The notes under the pieces are model-generated. The model saw only the letters and a list, made by a program, of their open reading frames with translations. It had not been told where the DNA came from and ran no database searches. A stretch of DNA of 64,000 nucleotides from Amycolatopsis dendrobii. Lineage in GTDB: Bacteria; Actinomycetota; Actinomycetes; Mycobacteriales; Pseudonocardiaceae. Location: positions 682,001 through 746,000 of the forward strand of contig NZ_JACGZW010000002.1 in the NCBI RefSeq assembly GCF_014145675.1, given 5' to 3'. Below, piece after piece: positions 24,856 through 32,186 of the stretch; position 1 is the stretch's first letter; every line of letters begins with the position of its first letter. A program made the translations under genes and the position numbers.

Positions 24856-25584
24856 ATGACCGGTCCAGAAGATCGCGAAACCGCCGAGGCGCACAAGGCC
24901 GACCGCCGCCACCGCCGGTTGGAACAGGAGTTCGTCGAAGCCGGACTTGACAGCTCGTCGCTCGAGACGCAGTCCGTCGAAGAGCTGCACGCGTCATTGG
25001 ACCGCCTCGACGCGGTAATCGCCGAGCAGCGGAAGAAACTCGCGCTGAACAAGGAGGCGCTGGCAGCGGAGGGAACGCTCAAAGGACGCTCGGACGTTCA
25101 GCGCAAGGTGAATGCCAGTCGCAGCGCGCTGAAGATTTCCCTGGAGCGGCGTGAGCAGGTCCTCGAGCTGATCAACGGATTGACCGTAGGACAGGAGATC
25201 GACAAGCTCAGAAACGCGGTGTCTGGAGTCGACGACGCCGGGACCAAGGAGAAATTCCACCAGCTGCTCGGCGAGTTCGAAAGCAAGACCGAAGAGATCG
25301 ACGGGGAGCTGAAGGAAACCAGCCGCAAGATCGCGGAGGTCAAGGCCGCGGCACTGGCCGCCGAGATCGACAAGTACGAGCGCAAAGCCAAGGTCTGGCA
25401 GAACTTCCTGGCCAAGGAATCCGTCGCGACCTACGTCGGTGCGGCGATCCTGCTGGTCATGTCGCTCTCCGTGGTGGCCGCGATGTTCGCGCACGTGGAG
25501 ATCAACCAGGTGCTCTCCAGTGCTTTCCTGCTGGTACTGGGGTACTTCTTCGGGCAATCGACCGGAAAAAAGCAACTGGAATAA
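24856..25584 (+). CDS. Coiled-coil protein with two C-terminal membrane helices, unknown function
   Basis: A 242-residue protein that I do not recognise. Residues 10-190 are almost wholly charged helix with heptad-like Leu/Ile/Val spacing (long coiled coil with a break near residue 100, NGLTVGQEIDKLRNAVSG). Residues 191-212 (ATYVGAAILLVMSLSVVAAM) and 219-235 (VLSSAFLLVLGYFFGQ) look like membrane helices, ending in a short basic tail. A tail-anchored coiled coil facing the cytosol is likely. ATG 24856 has only a weak ribosome site (GGGAAA); earlier in-frame starts at 24724 add unconserved residues. It stands alone with a strong terminator. Confidence 0.72.
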   Translation: MTGPEDRETAEAHKADRRHRRLEQEFVEAGLDSSSLETQSVEELHASLDRLDAVIAEQRKKLALNKEALAAEGTLKGRSDVQRKVNASRSALKISLERREQVLELINGLTVGQEIDKLRNAVSGVDDAGTKEKFHQLLGEFESKTEEIDGELKETSRKIAEVKAAALAAEIDKYERKAKVWQNFLAKESVATYVGAAILLVMSLSVVAAMFAHVEINQVLSSAFLLVLGYFFGQSTGKKQLE

Positions 25585-25586
25585 CA

Positions 25587-25627
25587 AGGCCGCTCGGCCC
25601 GCTCCACAGAAGCGGGCCGAGCGGCCT
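25587..25627. terminator. Strong bidirectional terminator
   Basis: A perfect 17-bp stem (25587-25603 with 25611-25627) and a 7-base loop lie in the gap between the convergent coiled-coil gene and the acyl-CoA dehydrogenase gene. It can serve both. Confidence 0.85.
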
Positions 25628-25630
25628 CGA

Positions 25631-26842
25631 TCACTTCAGCTCAGCCGAGGACTTCCCCAGCACCCGCCGAGCCACGATGAGCTGCTGGATCTGCTGCGTC
25701 CCCTCGAAGATGTCCAAGATCTTGGCATCCCGGGACCACTTCTCCAGCAGCGATTCCTCTGTGTACCCGTACGATCCAGCCAGCTCGACGCACTTCAGCG
25801 TCACATCGACCACCGTCCGACCAGCCTTCGCCTTGGCCATCGAAGCCTGCAGCGAGTTCGGCTGACGGTTGTCCGCCATCCACGCCGACTCCAGCGTCAG
25901 CAGATACGCGGCTTCGTAATCCGCCTCCAGCTGCAGGAAAGTCGCGGCTGCGGCGTGCTGGGTCAAAGCCGGGCGGTCGTAGTCGATGACGACGCCGGCT
26001 TCGGTCAGGATGCGGCGGGTTTCGTCGAGTGCCGCGCGGGCGACACCGATCGCCATCGCGGCCACCAGCGGGCGGGTGTTGTCGAAGGTCTGCATGACCC
26101 CGGCGAAACCCTTGGCCGTGTCGATTTCCGGCGTGCCCAAGAGGTTTTCGCGCGGAACGCGGCAGTTCTCGAAGCGCAGCACGGCGGTGTCGGACGCGCG
26201 GATGCCCAGTTTGTGTTCCACGCGCACGACCTCGAAGCCGGGCGTGCCCTTCTCCACCACGAACGACTTGATCGCGGCGCGGCCCTTCGTGCGGTCGAGC
26301 GTCGCCCAGACCACGACGGCGTCGGCGCGCTGGCCGGACGTCACGAAGATCTTTTCGCCGTTCAGGATGTAATCGTCGCCGTCCTCGGTAGCCGTCGTGG
26401 TGATGGCGGCCGAGTCCGAACCGCAGCCGGGTTCGGTGATCGCCATCGCGGCCCACAGGCCCTTGAACCGCTCGAGCTGCTCGTCGGTCGCCACGGAGCC
26501 GATCGCCGCGTTGCCGAGGCCCTGGCGCGGCATCGAAAGCAGCAGGCCGACGTCGCCCCAGCACATTTCGATCGTGCCGAGCACCACGTTCAGGTTGGCA
26601 CCGTTGCGGTTTCCCTTGGGGCCGTCGTCCTTTTCGGACCGGCGGACGCCGGCCGCGCCCGCGCCGCCCTCGCCGGAGGAGTTCAGGCCGTCCAGCAGTG
26701 CGGCGAACATGTCCAATTCGGACGGATAGGTGTGCTCGGCGCGGTCGTACTTGCGCGAGATCGGCCGGAACACCTCGGCCGCGGCCTGGTACGCCTGGTT
26801 GATCAGCGCGCCGGCCTTCTTCGGAGCTTCCAGGTTGATCAT
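25631..26842 (-). CDS. Acyl-CoA dehydrogenase (fadE-type)
   Basis: A 403-residue FAD enzyme of fatty acid or acyl-CoA oxidation. It has the flavin-binding AITEPGCGSDSAAITT near residue 150, KIFVTSGQRA, and the C-terminal DIFEGTQQIQQLIVARRVLG with the Glu general base in FEGT. The ATG at 26842 has AAAGG upstream. It lies 28 bases downstream of a second acyl-CoA dehydrogenase gene on the same strand, and both probably come from the promoter with the TACTCACGAGTA operator. Pairs of divergent FadE proteins often form heteromers in mycobacterial lipid catabolism; whether that applies here is inference. Confidence 0.92.
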   Translation of the reverse strand: MINLEAPKKAGALINQAYQAAAEVFRPISRKYDRAEHTYPSELDMFAALLDGLNSSGEGGAGAAGVRRSEKDDGPKGNRNGANLNVVLGTIEMCWGDVGLLLSMPRQGLGNAAIGSVATDEQLERFKGLWAAMAITEPGCGSDSAAITTTATEDGDDYILNGEKIFVTSGQRADAVVVWATLDRTKGRAAIKSFVVEKGTPGFEVVRVEHKLGIRASDTAVLRFENCRVPRENLLGTPEIDTAKGFAGVMQTFDNTRPLVAAMAIGVARAALDETRRILTEAGVVIDYDRPALTQHAAAATFLQLEADYEAAYLLTLESAWMADNRQPNSLQASMAKAKAGRTVVDVTLKCVELAGSYGYTEESLLEKWSRDAKILDIFEGTQQIQQLIVARRVLGKSSAELK

Positions 26843-26870
26843 GAGTTGCCTTTCGGAGCAAGAAAAAGGA

Positions 26871-28193
26871 TCAGAGGAGGACGGCGCCTTCCATCACGCC
26901 GATCGCCCGCAGGTCGCGGTACCAGCGCTCCACCGGATGCTCCTTCACGAACCCGTGCCCGCCCAGCAGTTGCACGCCGGCGTTGCCGATCTGCATGCCC
27001 TTGTCCGTCGCGAGCTTGCGGGCGAGCGCCGCTTCCCGCGCGTATTCCTTGCCCTGTTCGGCCCGTGCAGCCGCGCGCAGCGTGACCAGGCGCAGGCCCT
27101 CCAGCTCGATCGCGATGTCCGCCACCGAGAACGCGACCGCCTGCCGGTGGCTGATCGGCTCGCCGAACGCGGTGCGCTCGTTCACGTAAGGCACCACGTA
27201 GTCCAGCACGGCCTTGCCGACGCCGGCGGCGAGCGCCGCCCAGCCGAGCCGGGAAAGCCGGACCACCTCGGTGAAAACGTCCGCCTTGCCTCCGCCGAGC
27301 AGTGCGCCCGCGGGCAGCGAAACCTTCTCCAGGTGCAGTTTCCCGGTGGCCGCGCCGCGCAGGCCCATCGCGGGTTCGGACTCGATCGTCACGCCCGCGT
27401 TGGACGATTCGACCAGGAACAGTGCCGGTCCGCGACCTTCCAGATCGGCCGAGACGATGAACAGCTCGGCCTCCGCCGCACGCGGGACGAGCGACTTCAC
27501 GCCGTCGAGCTGGTAGCCCTTCGGGGTGCGCTTCGCCTTGGTGGCGGGCTTGAACGGGTCGAACAACGGCGTCCGCTCCAGCAGCGCGAGCGCCGCGGCG
27601 GGCACCTGCTCGCCGGTGAACGCGGGCACGTAATCGGCCTGCTGCTGCTCGTCGCCCCACGCGACCAGCGCGGTGCTCACCGCGGACGGGGCCAGCACGG
27701 CCACCGCCAGCCCGAGGTCGCCGTGCGCGAGCGCCTCCGCGACCAGCGCGTTCGTCACGACCGAACGCTCAGTGCCCGCGCCGCCCAGCTCTTCCGGAAT
27801 CCCGACGAGGCTGACGCCCAGTTCGGCCGCGCGGCTCAGCAGGCCTTCCGGGGCGGCAAGCTTCTCGTCGGCGTCCGCGGCGGCCGGGCGCAACTGTTCG
27901 GCGGCGAACTCGCTGACCGTCTCGACGATGAGCTTCTGGTCCTCGTCCGGCGTCAGGTCGAACAGCCCGCGGTCGTCCGGCTTCGCCAGCCGCGCCGGTT
28001 TGCCCAGCCGCTGGACCGAGGTGAACGACCTGGTCGCCGCCCCCGCGGCGCGGAACCCGCTGCGGGTCCCCGTCTTGACCAGGTTCTGCACCGGCCCGCG
28101 CAGCCCGACCCGGTCGATCGCCTTGCTCCCGGCCAACCGGGTGAGCGCGGCCAGGCCGAGGCCCATCGCGTCTCGTTTCCTTGGCGCAGCCAT
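26871..28193 (-). CDS. Acyl-CoA dehydrogenase paralogue with N-terminal extension
   Basis: A 440-residue member of the acyl-CoA dehydrogenase superfamily. An extra N-terminal stretch of about 60 residues precedes the dehydrogenase fold (FDLTPDEDQKLIVETVSEFA). The usual flavin loop TEP-GGSD is replaced by a degenerate segment (ALLERTPLFDPFKPATKAK), while the C-terminus keeps LLGGHGFVKEHPVERWYRD and MEGA in place of YEGT. The weak flavin motif suggests a structural partner or an altered substrate; the pair encoded with the gene at 25631 may form one heteromeric enzyme. GAGGGAG precedes ATG 28193. Family assignment is good; activity is not certain. Confidence 0.87.
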   Translation of the reverse strand: MAAPRKRDAMGLGLAALTRLAGSKAIDRVGLRGPVQNLVKTGTRSGFRAAGAATRSFTSVQRLGKPARLAKPDDRGLFDLTPDEDQKLIVETVSEFAAEQLRPAAADADEKLAAPEGLLSRAAELGVSLVGIPEELGGAGTERSVVTNALVAEALAHGDLGLAVAVLAPSAVSTALVAWGDEQQQADYVPAFTGEQVPAAALALLERTPLFDPFKPATKAKRTPKGYQLDGVKSLVPRAAEAELFIVSADLEGRGPALFLVESSNAGVTIESEPAMGLRGAATGKLHLEKVSLPAGALLGGGKADVFTEVVRLSRLGWAALAAGVGKAVLDYVVPYVNERTAFGEPISHRQAVAFSVADIAIELEGLRLVTLRAAARAEQGKEYAREAALARKLATDKGMQIGNAGVQLLGGHGFVKEHPVERWYRDLRAIGVMEGAVLL

Positions 28194-28212
28194 GCAGCAT
28201 CTCCCTCGCGTT

Positions 28213-28230
28213 ACCTACTCACGAGTAGGT
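28213..28230. promoter_or_regulatory. Palindrome ACCTACTCACGAGTAGGT upstream of the acyl-CoA dehydrogenase operon
   Basis: Perfect 8-bp arms ACCTACTC and GAGTAGGT with a 2-base centre lie 20 bases upstream of the operon start. The form fits a TetR-type operator, as used by many actinobacterial lipid regulators. The regulator is not adjacent; the tandem TetR at 30807 is a candidate only by position. Confidence 0.6.
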
Positions 28231-28267
28231 TAGCGTGGCGCTGCGGAATCCGCCAGTGCGGCCCGGC

Positions 28268-29545
28268 TCACTCGGCGACCGGCCGTCGCGCCAGCGATGT
28301 GCGTTCGAACGCGATGAGCAGCAGGACCGCGGCCGTGACGATCAGCAGCAGCAAGGCCGCGGGCACGTGACCGAGGAGCGGGGTGAGGGCGAGCAGCAGC
28401 GCCGCGAGCACGAGCCGTTGCCGGTTCCAGCTGCCGAGGTTGCGCCGCCGCAGCGAGCTGAGCGCGACCAGGTACAGCGCGAGCCCGCCGGTCAGCGCCC
28501 ACAACGCGACGCCGTGCAACGCGTCCGCTGGACTGGTGTGCAGGGTCAGGAATGTCTTCTTCAAGCCGAGCGCGACGAGCACGATGCCGGCGATGAGCGG
28601 CAGGTGCAGATAGGTGTAGGAGTCGGTGGCGATCTTGGTCCGCGAGAGGCCTTCGGCGCGGGCCAGCCTGCGTTCGGCGACGTGCGCGACCAGATCGAAG
28701 TACGTCCACCACATCCCGGCGGCGAGTGCGATCCCGCAGATCGCCGACCCCGCGACGAGCCAGGTGATCGGCACGTGCCCGATCCCGATGCCGATCGCCA
28801 CGACCGATTCGCCCAGCGCGATGATCACGATCAGCCCGAATCGCTCGGCGAAGTGCGCCGGCGAATGCAGCCGCCAGCCCGCCGGACCGGACAAATAGAC
28901 GTTGAGGTAGTCCACCGCCAGCGCGACCACCCACAGCGCGGGCTGCCACGCTCCGCCCACGAAGGCGGCGACCGTCAGCAAAGCCAGGCTCGGGAGCAGA
29001 CCGCGCAGCATCTTCAGCAGGACCAGGCGCAATTCGGCGTCGTGCCGCGCGGCCCCGACGTAGGCGACGATGTGCAGCAGCCGCACGACGCCGTAACAGG
29101 CGACGAACAGCAACGGCCCGTCGAGCCCGCCCGGTTCGTTGGCGAGCGCCTGCGGCACCGCGAGCGCGACGAGGAACATCACCGCCATCGCGCCGAACAT
29201 CGCCAGCCGGGCGATGCCGTGGTCGACATGGATGGTCGTGCCGAGCCACGCGTAACTGCACCAGCACCACCACAGCACCATCAGCACCAGCAGTCCCTCG
29301 CCGACGCCGAGGAGGCTCAGATGTCCGGCCATCAGTTCGGTCGTCTGCGTGATGGCGTAGACGAAGACCAGGTCGAAGAAAAGCTCAAGGGTCGTGACGC
29401 GGTGGTCTTCGTCCGCGCGAACCAGATGCAACCGTCTCGTGGGCACGGCAGATGCTGACACGAATGGGCGATCGATCGGCGCGGTTTCGCTGACAGCGTG
29501 CGACGACCTCGCGAGGTTCTCTTCTCTCTGAAGTTGTGACTTCAC
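28268..29545 (-). CDS. ltrA: LtrA (low temperature requirement A) family membrane protein
   Basis: An integral membrane protein of up to 425 residues with about ten to twelve helices. It carries the family opening VTTLELFFDLVFVYAITQTTELM near residue 50 and the charged HFAERFGLIVIIALGESVVAIG segment with conserved His and Glu. LtrA is named from Listeria growth in the cold; its biochemical role is unknown. The longest start, GTG 29545, lies next to a strong palindrome and lacks a good ribosome site; GTG codons nearer VPTRRLHLVRADEDH are possible, so the start is open. It is transcribed away from the tandem TetR gene side of the gap. Confidence 0.87.
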   Translation of the reverse strand: MKSQLQREENLARSSHAVSETAPIDRPFVSASAVPTRRLHLVRADEDHRVTTLELFFDLVFVYAITQTTELMAGHLSLLGVGEGLLVLMVLWWCWCSYAWLGTTIHVDHGIARLAMFGAMAVMFLVALAVPQALANEPGGLDGPLLFVACYGVVRLLHIVAYVGAARHDAELRLVLLKMLRGLLPSLALLTVAAFVGGAWQPALWVVALAVDYLNVYLSGPAGWRLHSPAHFAERFGLIVIIALGESVVAIGIGIGHVPITWLVAGSAICGIALAAGMWWTYFDLVAHVAERRLARAEGLSRTKIATDSYTYLHLPLIAGIVLVALGLKKTFLTLHTSPADALHGVALWALTGGLALYLVALSSLRRRNLGSWNRQRLVLAALLLALTPLLGHVPAALLLLIVTAAVLLLIAFERTSLARRPVAE

Positions 29546-29553
29546 CTATGAAG

Positions 29554-29571
29554 TACTTCACTAGTGAAGTA
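29554..29571. promoter_or_regulatory. Palindrome TACTTCACTAGTGAAGTA upstream of ltrA
   Basis: A perfect 18-bp palindrome sits directly upstream of the ltrA reading frame. A second, imperfect copy (ACTTCACCTATGAAGT, 29539-29554) abuts it and overlaps the presumed ltrA start. Two tandem sites suggest cooperative repression. The regulator is unknown. Confidence 0.55.
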
Positions 29572-29625
29572 ACCAGGCAAAACAGAAGACCACTTTCGAA
29601 GTCCGCGTGGCCTCCGGGCCTGCGC

Positions 29626-30807
29626 TCAGCCGAGCCCGAGAACGGCGTGCAGCACCGTCGTCAGTTCGGTCTGCAAATGCGGCCTGCTCTTGATCCGGCC
29701 GGTCCGGCTGAGATCGTTCGCGATGGTCAGCGCGGCATGCACGCGGATCTTCGCCTCGCGGGCCGGAAGTTCCGGAAACACCGCGCACAGCAAGGAAACC
29801 CACTGGTCGACGTAGTCCCGCTGGACGCGGCGCAGATCGGCCTTGTCGCGTTCGGGCATGGTCGCGCGATCCGCGGTGAAGGACACCAGCAGTTCCGGCG
29901 TGCGCAGCAATACATGCACGTACGACGCGGCGAGCTTGCCCAGTGCGGACCGTTCGTCCGGGGCCCGCAACGCCTGCTCGGCGGCCAGTGCGAGCCGGTC
30001 GGCGGCGCGGTGTCCGATCGCGACCATCAATGCGGCCTTGCTGGGGAAGTGCCGGTACACGCTGGGCCCGGCGATGCCCGCCGCCGCGCCGATGTCTTCC
30101 ATGCTCACCGTGTGGAAGCCGCGTTCGGCGAAGAGCCCGGTCGCGGCGGTCAGCACCTGCTCGCGACGGGACGGCGTGCCAAGGCTGCTCGCGACCGGCG
30201 GCGCGGGCTCGTCCGGGACCGGCAGTGAGACGTTGAGCACCGTCTGCGCCAGTTCGACCAGCAGCGGCACGAAGCGTTTGCGTGCCACCGACGTGTGGTG
30301 CACCGCGACGCTCCCGAACACCGAGAGCGCGGCCCAGCACAGCAGTTCGGCCTCGTCCGCGGACAGCTCCGGACGCAGTGTGAGCAGCGCTTTCGTCCAC
30401 GCGTCGAGCACCGCGCCGGACCGGCGGCGGATCTCCCGGCGCTGCTCGCGCGGCAGATGCGGACCTTCCCAGCGCCACAGCGCGGCGATCTCCCTGCGCT
30501 CGACCGCCTGTGTCGCGAGGCCGGTGAGCAGGGCTTCCAGCTGGGAAAGCGGCGGCGCGGAATCGGCGAGCGCGGCCGCGGTGGCCGTCTCCATGTCGTC
30601 GATCCCGGCGAGCACGACGTAGGCGAGGATCGCCTGCTTGTCGGCGAAATGCCGGTACAGCGCGGGTCCGGTGACGCCCGCCGAAGCGGCGATGTCATTG
30701 ATCCCGACGCCGTGGAACCCCCGCGCGCGAAACAGCTCGGCCGCGACGGCAGCGAGCTGGGCCTTGCGGTCGCGAGGTCGCGTGCCGCGGGCGGGAGACG
30801 TACTCAT
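29626..30807 (-). CDS. Tandem TetR regulator (Mce3R-like)
   Basis: A 393-residue protein with two complete TetR units in one chain. The first has its helix-turn-helix in about residues 17-60 (GFHGVGINDIAASAGVTGPAL), the second in about 215-260 (GFHTVSMEDIGAAAGIAGPSV). Each is followed by a helical ligand domain. This double architecture is known from mycobacterial Mce3R (about 400 residues), which controls lipid-transport and beta-oxidation-like genes. Here it is divergent from fadA-fadB, so it probably controls fatty acid degradation and itself. ATG 30807 has no clear ribosome site and may be leaderless. Ligand unknown; an acyl-CoA or steroid-like lipid is plausible. Confidence 0.9.
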   Translation of the reverse strand: MSTSPARGTRPRDRKAQLAAVAAELFRARGFHGVGINDIAASAGVTGPALYRHFADKQAILAYVVLAGIDDMETATAAALADSAPPLSQLEALLTGLATQAVERREIAALWRWEGPHLPREQRREIRRRSGAVLDAWTKALLTLRPELSADEAELLCWAALSVFGSVAVHHTSVARKRFVPLLVELAQTVLNVSLPVPDEPAPPVASSLGTPSRREQVLTAATGLFAERGFHTVSMEDIGAAAGIAGPSVYRHFPSKAALMVAIGHRAADRLALAAEQALRAPDERSALGKLAASYVHVLLRTPELLVSFTADRATMPERDKADLRRVQRDYVDQWVSLLCAVFPELPAREAKIRVHAALTIANDLSRTGRIKSRPHLQTELTTVLHAVLGLG

Positions 30808-30848
30808 GGTGAACTGACCATAGCGCTAATCGAAACTACGGCAACCCA

Positions 30849-30892
30849 TTGACACCATGGGGTTCATCGGGCTTATGTTAATGGCCATTAGC
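30849..30892 (+). promoter_or_regulatory. fadA promoter with operator TAATGGCCATTA
   Basis: A -35 TTGACA (30849-30854) and a -10 TATGTT (30874-30879, spacer 19) are followed at once by the perfect 12-bp palindrome TAATGGCCATTA (30879-30890). The wider match GTTAATGGCCATTAGC spans 30877-30892. It lies between the divergent tandem TetR gene and fadA, which is the likely regulatory pair. Confidence 0.55.
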
Positions 30893-30966
30893 ACCTACTG
30901 GCCGGTATAGTCGGCGGCGAGATACACCGCAGTGTCCAACCACGCCGCTTCGCGGAGGAGTGTTCA

Positions 30967-32178
30967 GTGAGTAGCGAGGCCTACATCTACGAGGCGTTGC
31001 GCACGCCCCGGGGCAAGAACAAGGGCGGTGCCCTGCACGGCACCAAGCCGGTCGACCTGGTGGTCGGCCTCATCCAGGAGCTGAAGGTCCGCCACCCGAA
31101 CCTCGATCCGCAGGCGATCGACGACATCGTGCTCGGCGTCGTGTCCCCGGTGGGCGAGCAGGGCGCGGACATCGCGCGCACCGCCGCGCTCGTCGCGGGC
31201 CTGCCGCAGACGGTCGCGGGCGTGCAGCTCAACCGGTTCTGCGCGTCCGGGCTCGAGGCCACGAACGTCGCGGCGCAGAAGGTCCGCTCCGGCTGGGACC
31301 AGCTGGTCATCGCGGGCGGTGTCGAGTCGATGTCGCGCGTGCCGATGGGTTCCGACGGCGGCGCGCTGTTCATGGACCCGGCCACCGCCTACGACCACTA
31401 CATCGCCCCGCAGGGCATCGGCGCGGACCTGATCGCGACGATGGAGGGCTTCTCCCGCGAGGACGTCGACGCCTTCGCGGTCCGCTCGCAGGAGAAGGCC
31501 GAGGCGGCCTGGTCCGGCGGCTACTTCGCGAAGTCCGTGGTGCCGGTGAAGGACATGAACGGCGTCACGATCCTCGACCACGACGAGCACCGCCGTCCGG
31601 GGTCCACTGTGGAGGGTCTGGCGAAGCTCAAGCCCGCCTTCACCACGATCGGCGAGATGGGCGGCTTCGACGCCGTCGCGCTCCAGAAGTACCACCAGGT
31701 CGAGAAGATCGACCACGTGCACACCGGCGGCAACTCGTCCGGCATCGTCGACGGGTCGGCCATCGTGCTGGTCGGTTCCGAGCAGGCGGGCAAGACCTTC
31801 GGCCTCACGCCGCGGGCGCGCATCGTCGCCACCGCCTCGATCGGCTCCGAGCCCACGATCATGCTGACCGGTCCGACCCCGGCCACCGAGAAGGTGCTGA
31901 AGACCGCGGGCCTGACCCCGGACGACATCGACCTGTGGGAGCTCAACGAGGCGTTCGCCTCCGTCGTGCTCAAGTGGCAGAAGGACCTGAACCTTCCGGA
32001 CGAGAAGATCAACGTCAACGGCGGCGCGATCGCCATGGGCCACCCGCTCGGCGCCACCGGCGCGATGCTGGTCGGCACGGTGGTCGACGAGCTGGAGCGC
32101 CGCGAGGCGCGCCGGGCGCTGGTGACCCTGTGCATCGGCGGCGGCATGGGTGTGGCGACCATCATCGAGCGGGTGTGA
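30967..32178 (+). CDS. fadA: Acetyl-CoA acyltransferase (thiolase)
   Basis: A 403-residue thiolase that cleaves 3-ketoacyl-CoA with CoA in the last step of beta-oxidation. The nucleophile is Cys92 in [10 protein letters not shown]. The catalytic His is in [15 protein letters not shown] and the second Cys in [11 protein letters not shown] near the C-terminus. GTG 30967 has GGAGGAG six bases upstream. It lies eight bases before fadB, the standard FadAB complex order in actinobacteria. The promoter has an operator facing the tandem TetR gene. Confidence 0.95.
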   Translation: MSSEAYIYEALRTPRGKNKGGALHGTKPVDLVVGLIQELKVRHPNLDPQAIDDIVLGVVSPVGEQGADIARTAALVAGLPQTVAGVQLNRFCASGLEATNVAAQKVRSGWDQLVIAGGVESMSRVPMGSDGGALFMDPATAYDHYIAPQGIGADLIATMEGFSREDVDAFAVRSQEKAEAAWSGGYFAKSVVPVKDMNGVTILDHDEHRRPGSTVEGLAKLKPAFTTIGEMGGFDAVALQKYHQVEKIDHVHTGGNSSGIVDGSAIVLVGSEQAGKTFGLTPRARIVATASIGSEPTIMLTGPTPATEKVLKTAGLTPDDIDLWELNEAFASVVLKWQKDLNLPDEKINVNGGAIAMGHPLGATGAMLVGTVVDELERREARRALVTLCIGGGMGVATIIERV

Positions 32179-32186
32179 GGACCGAG

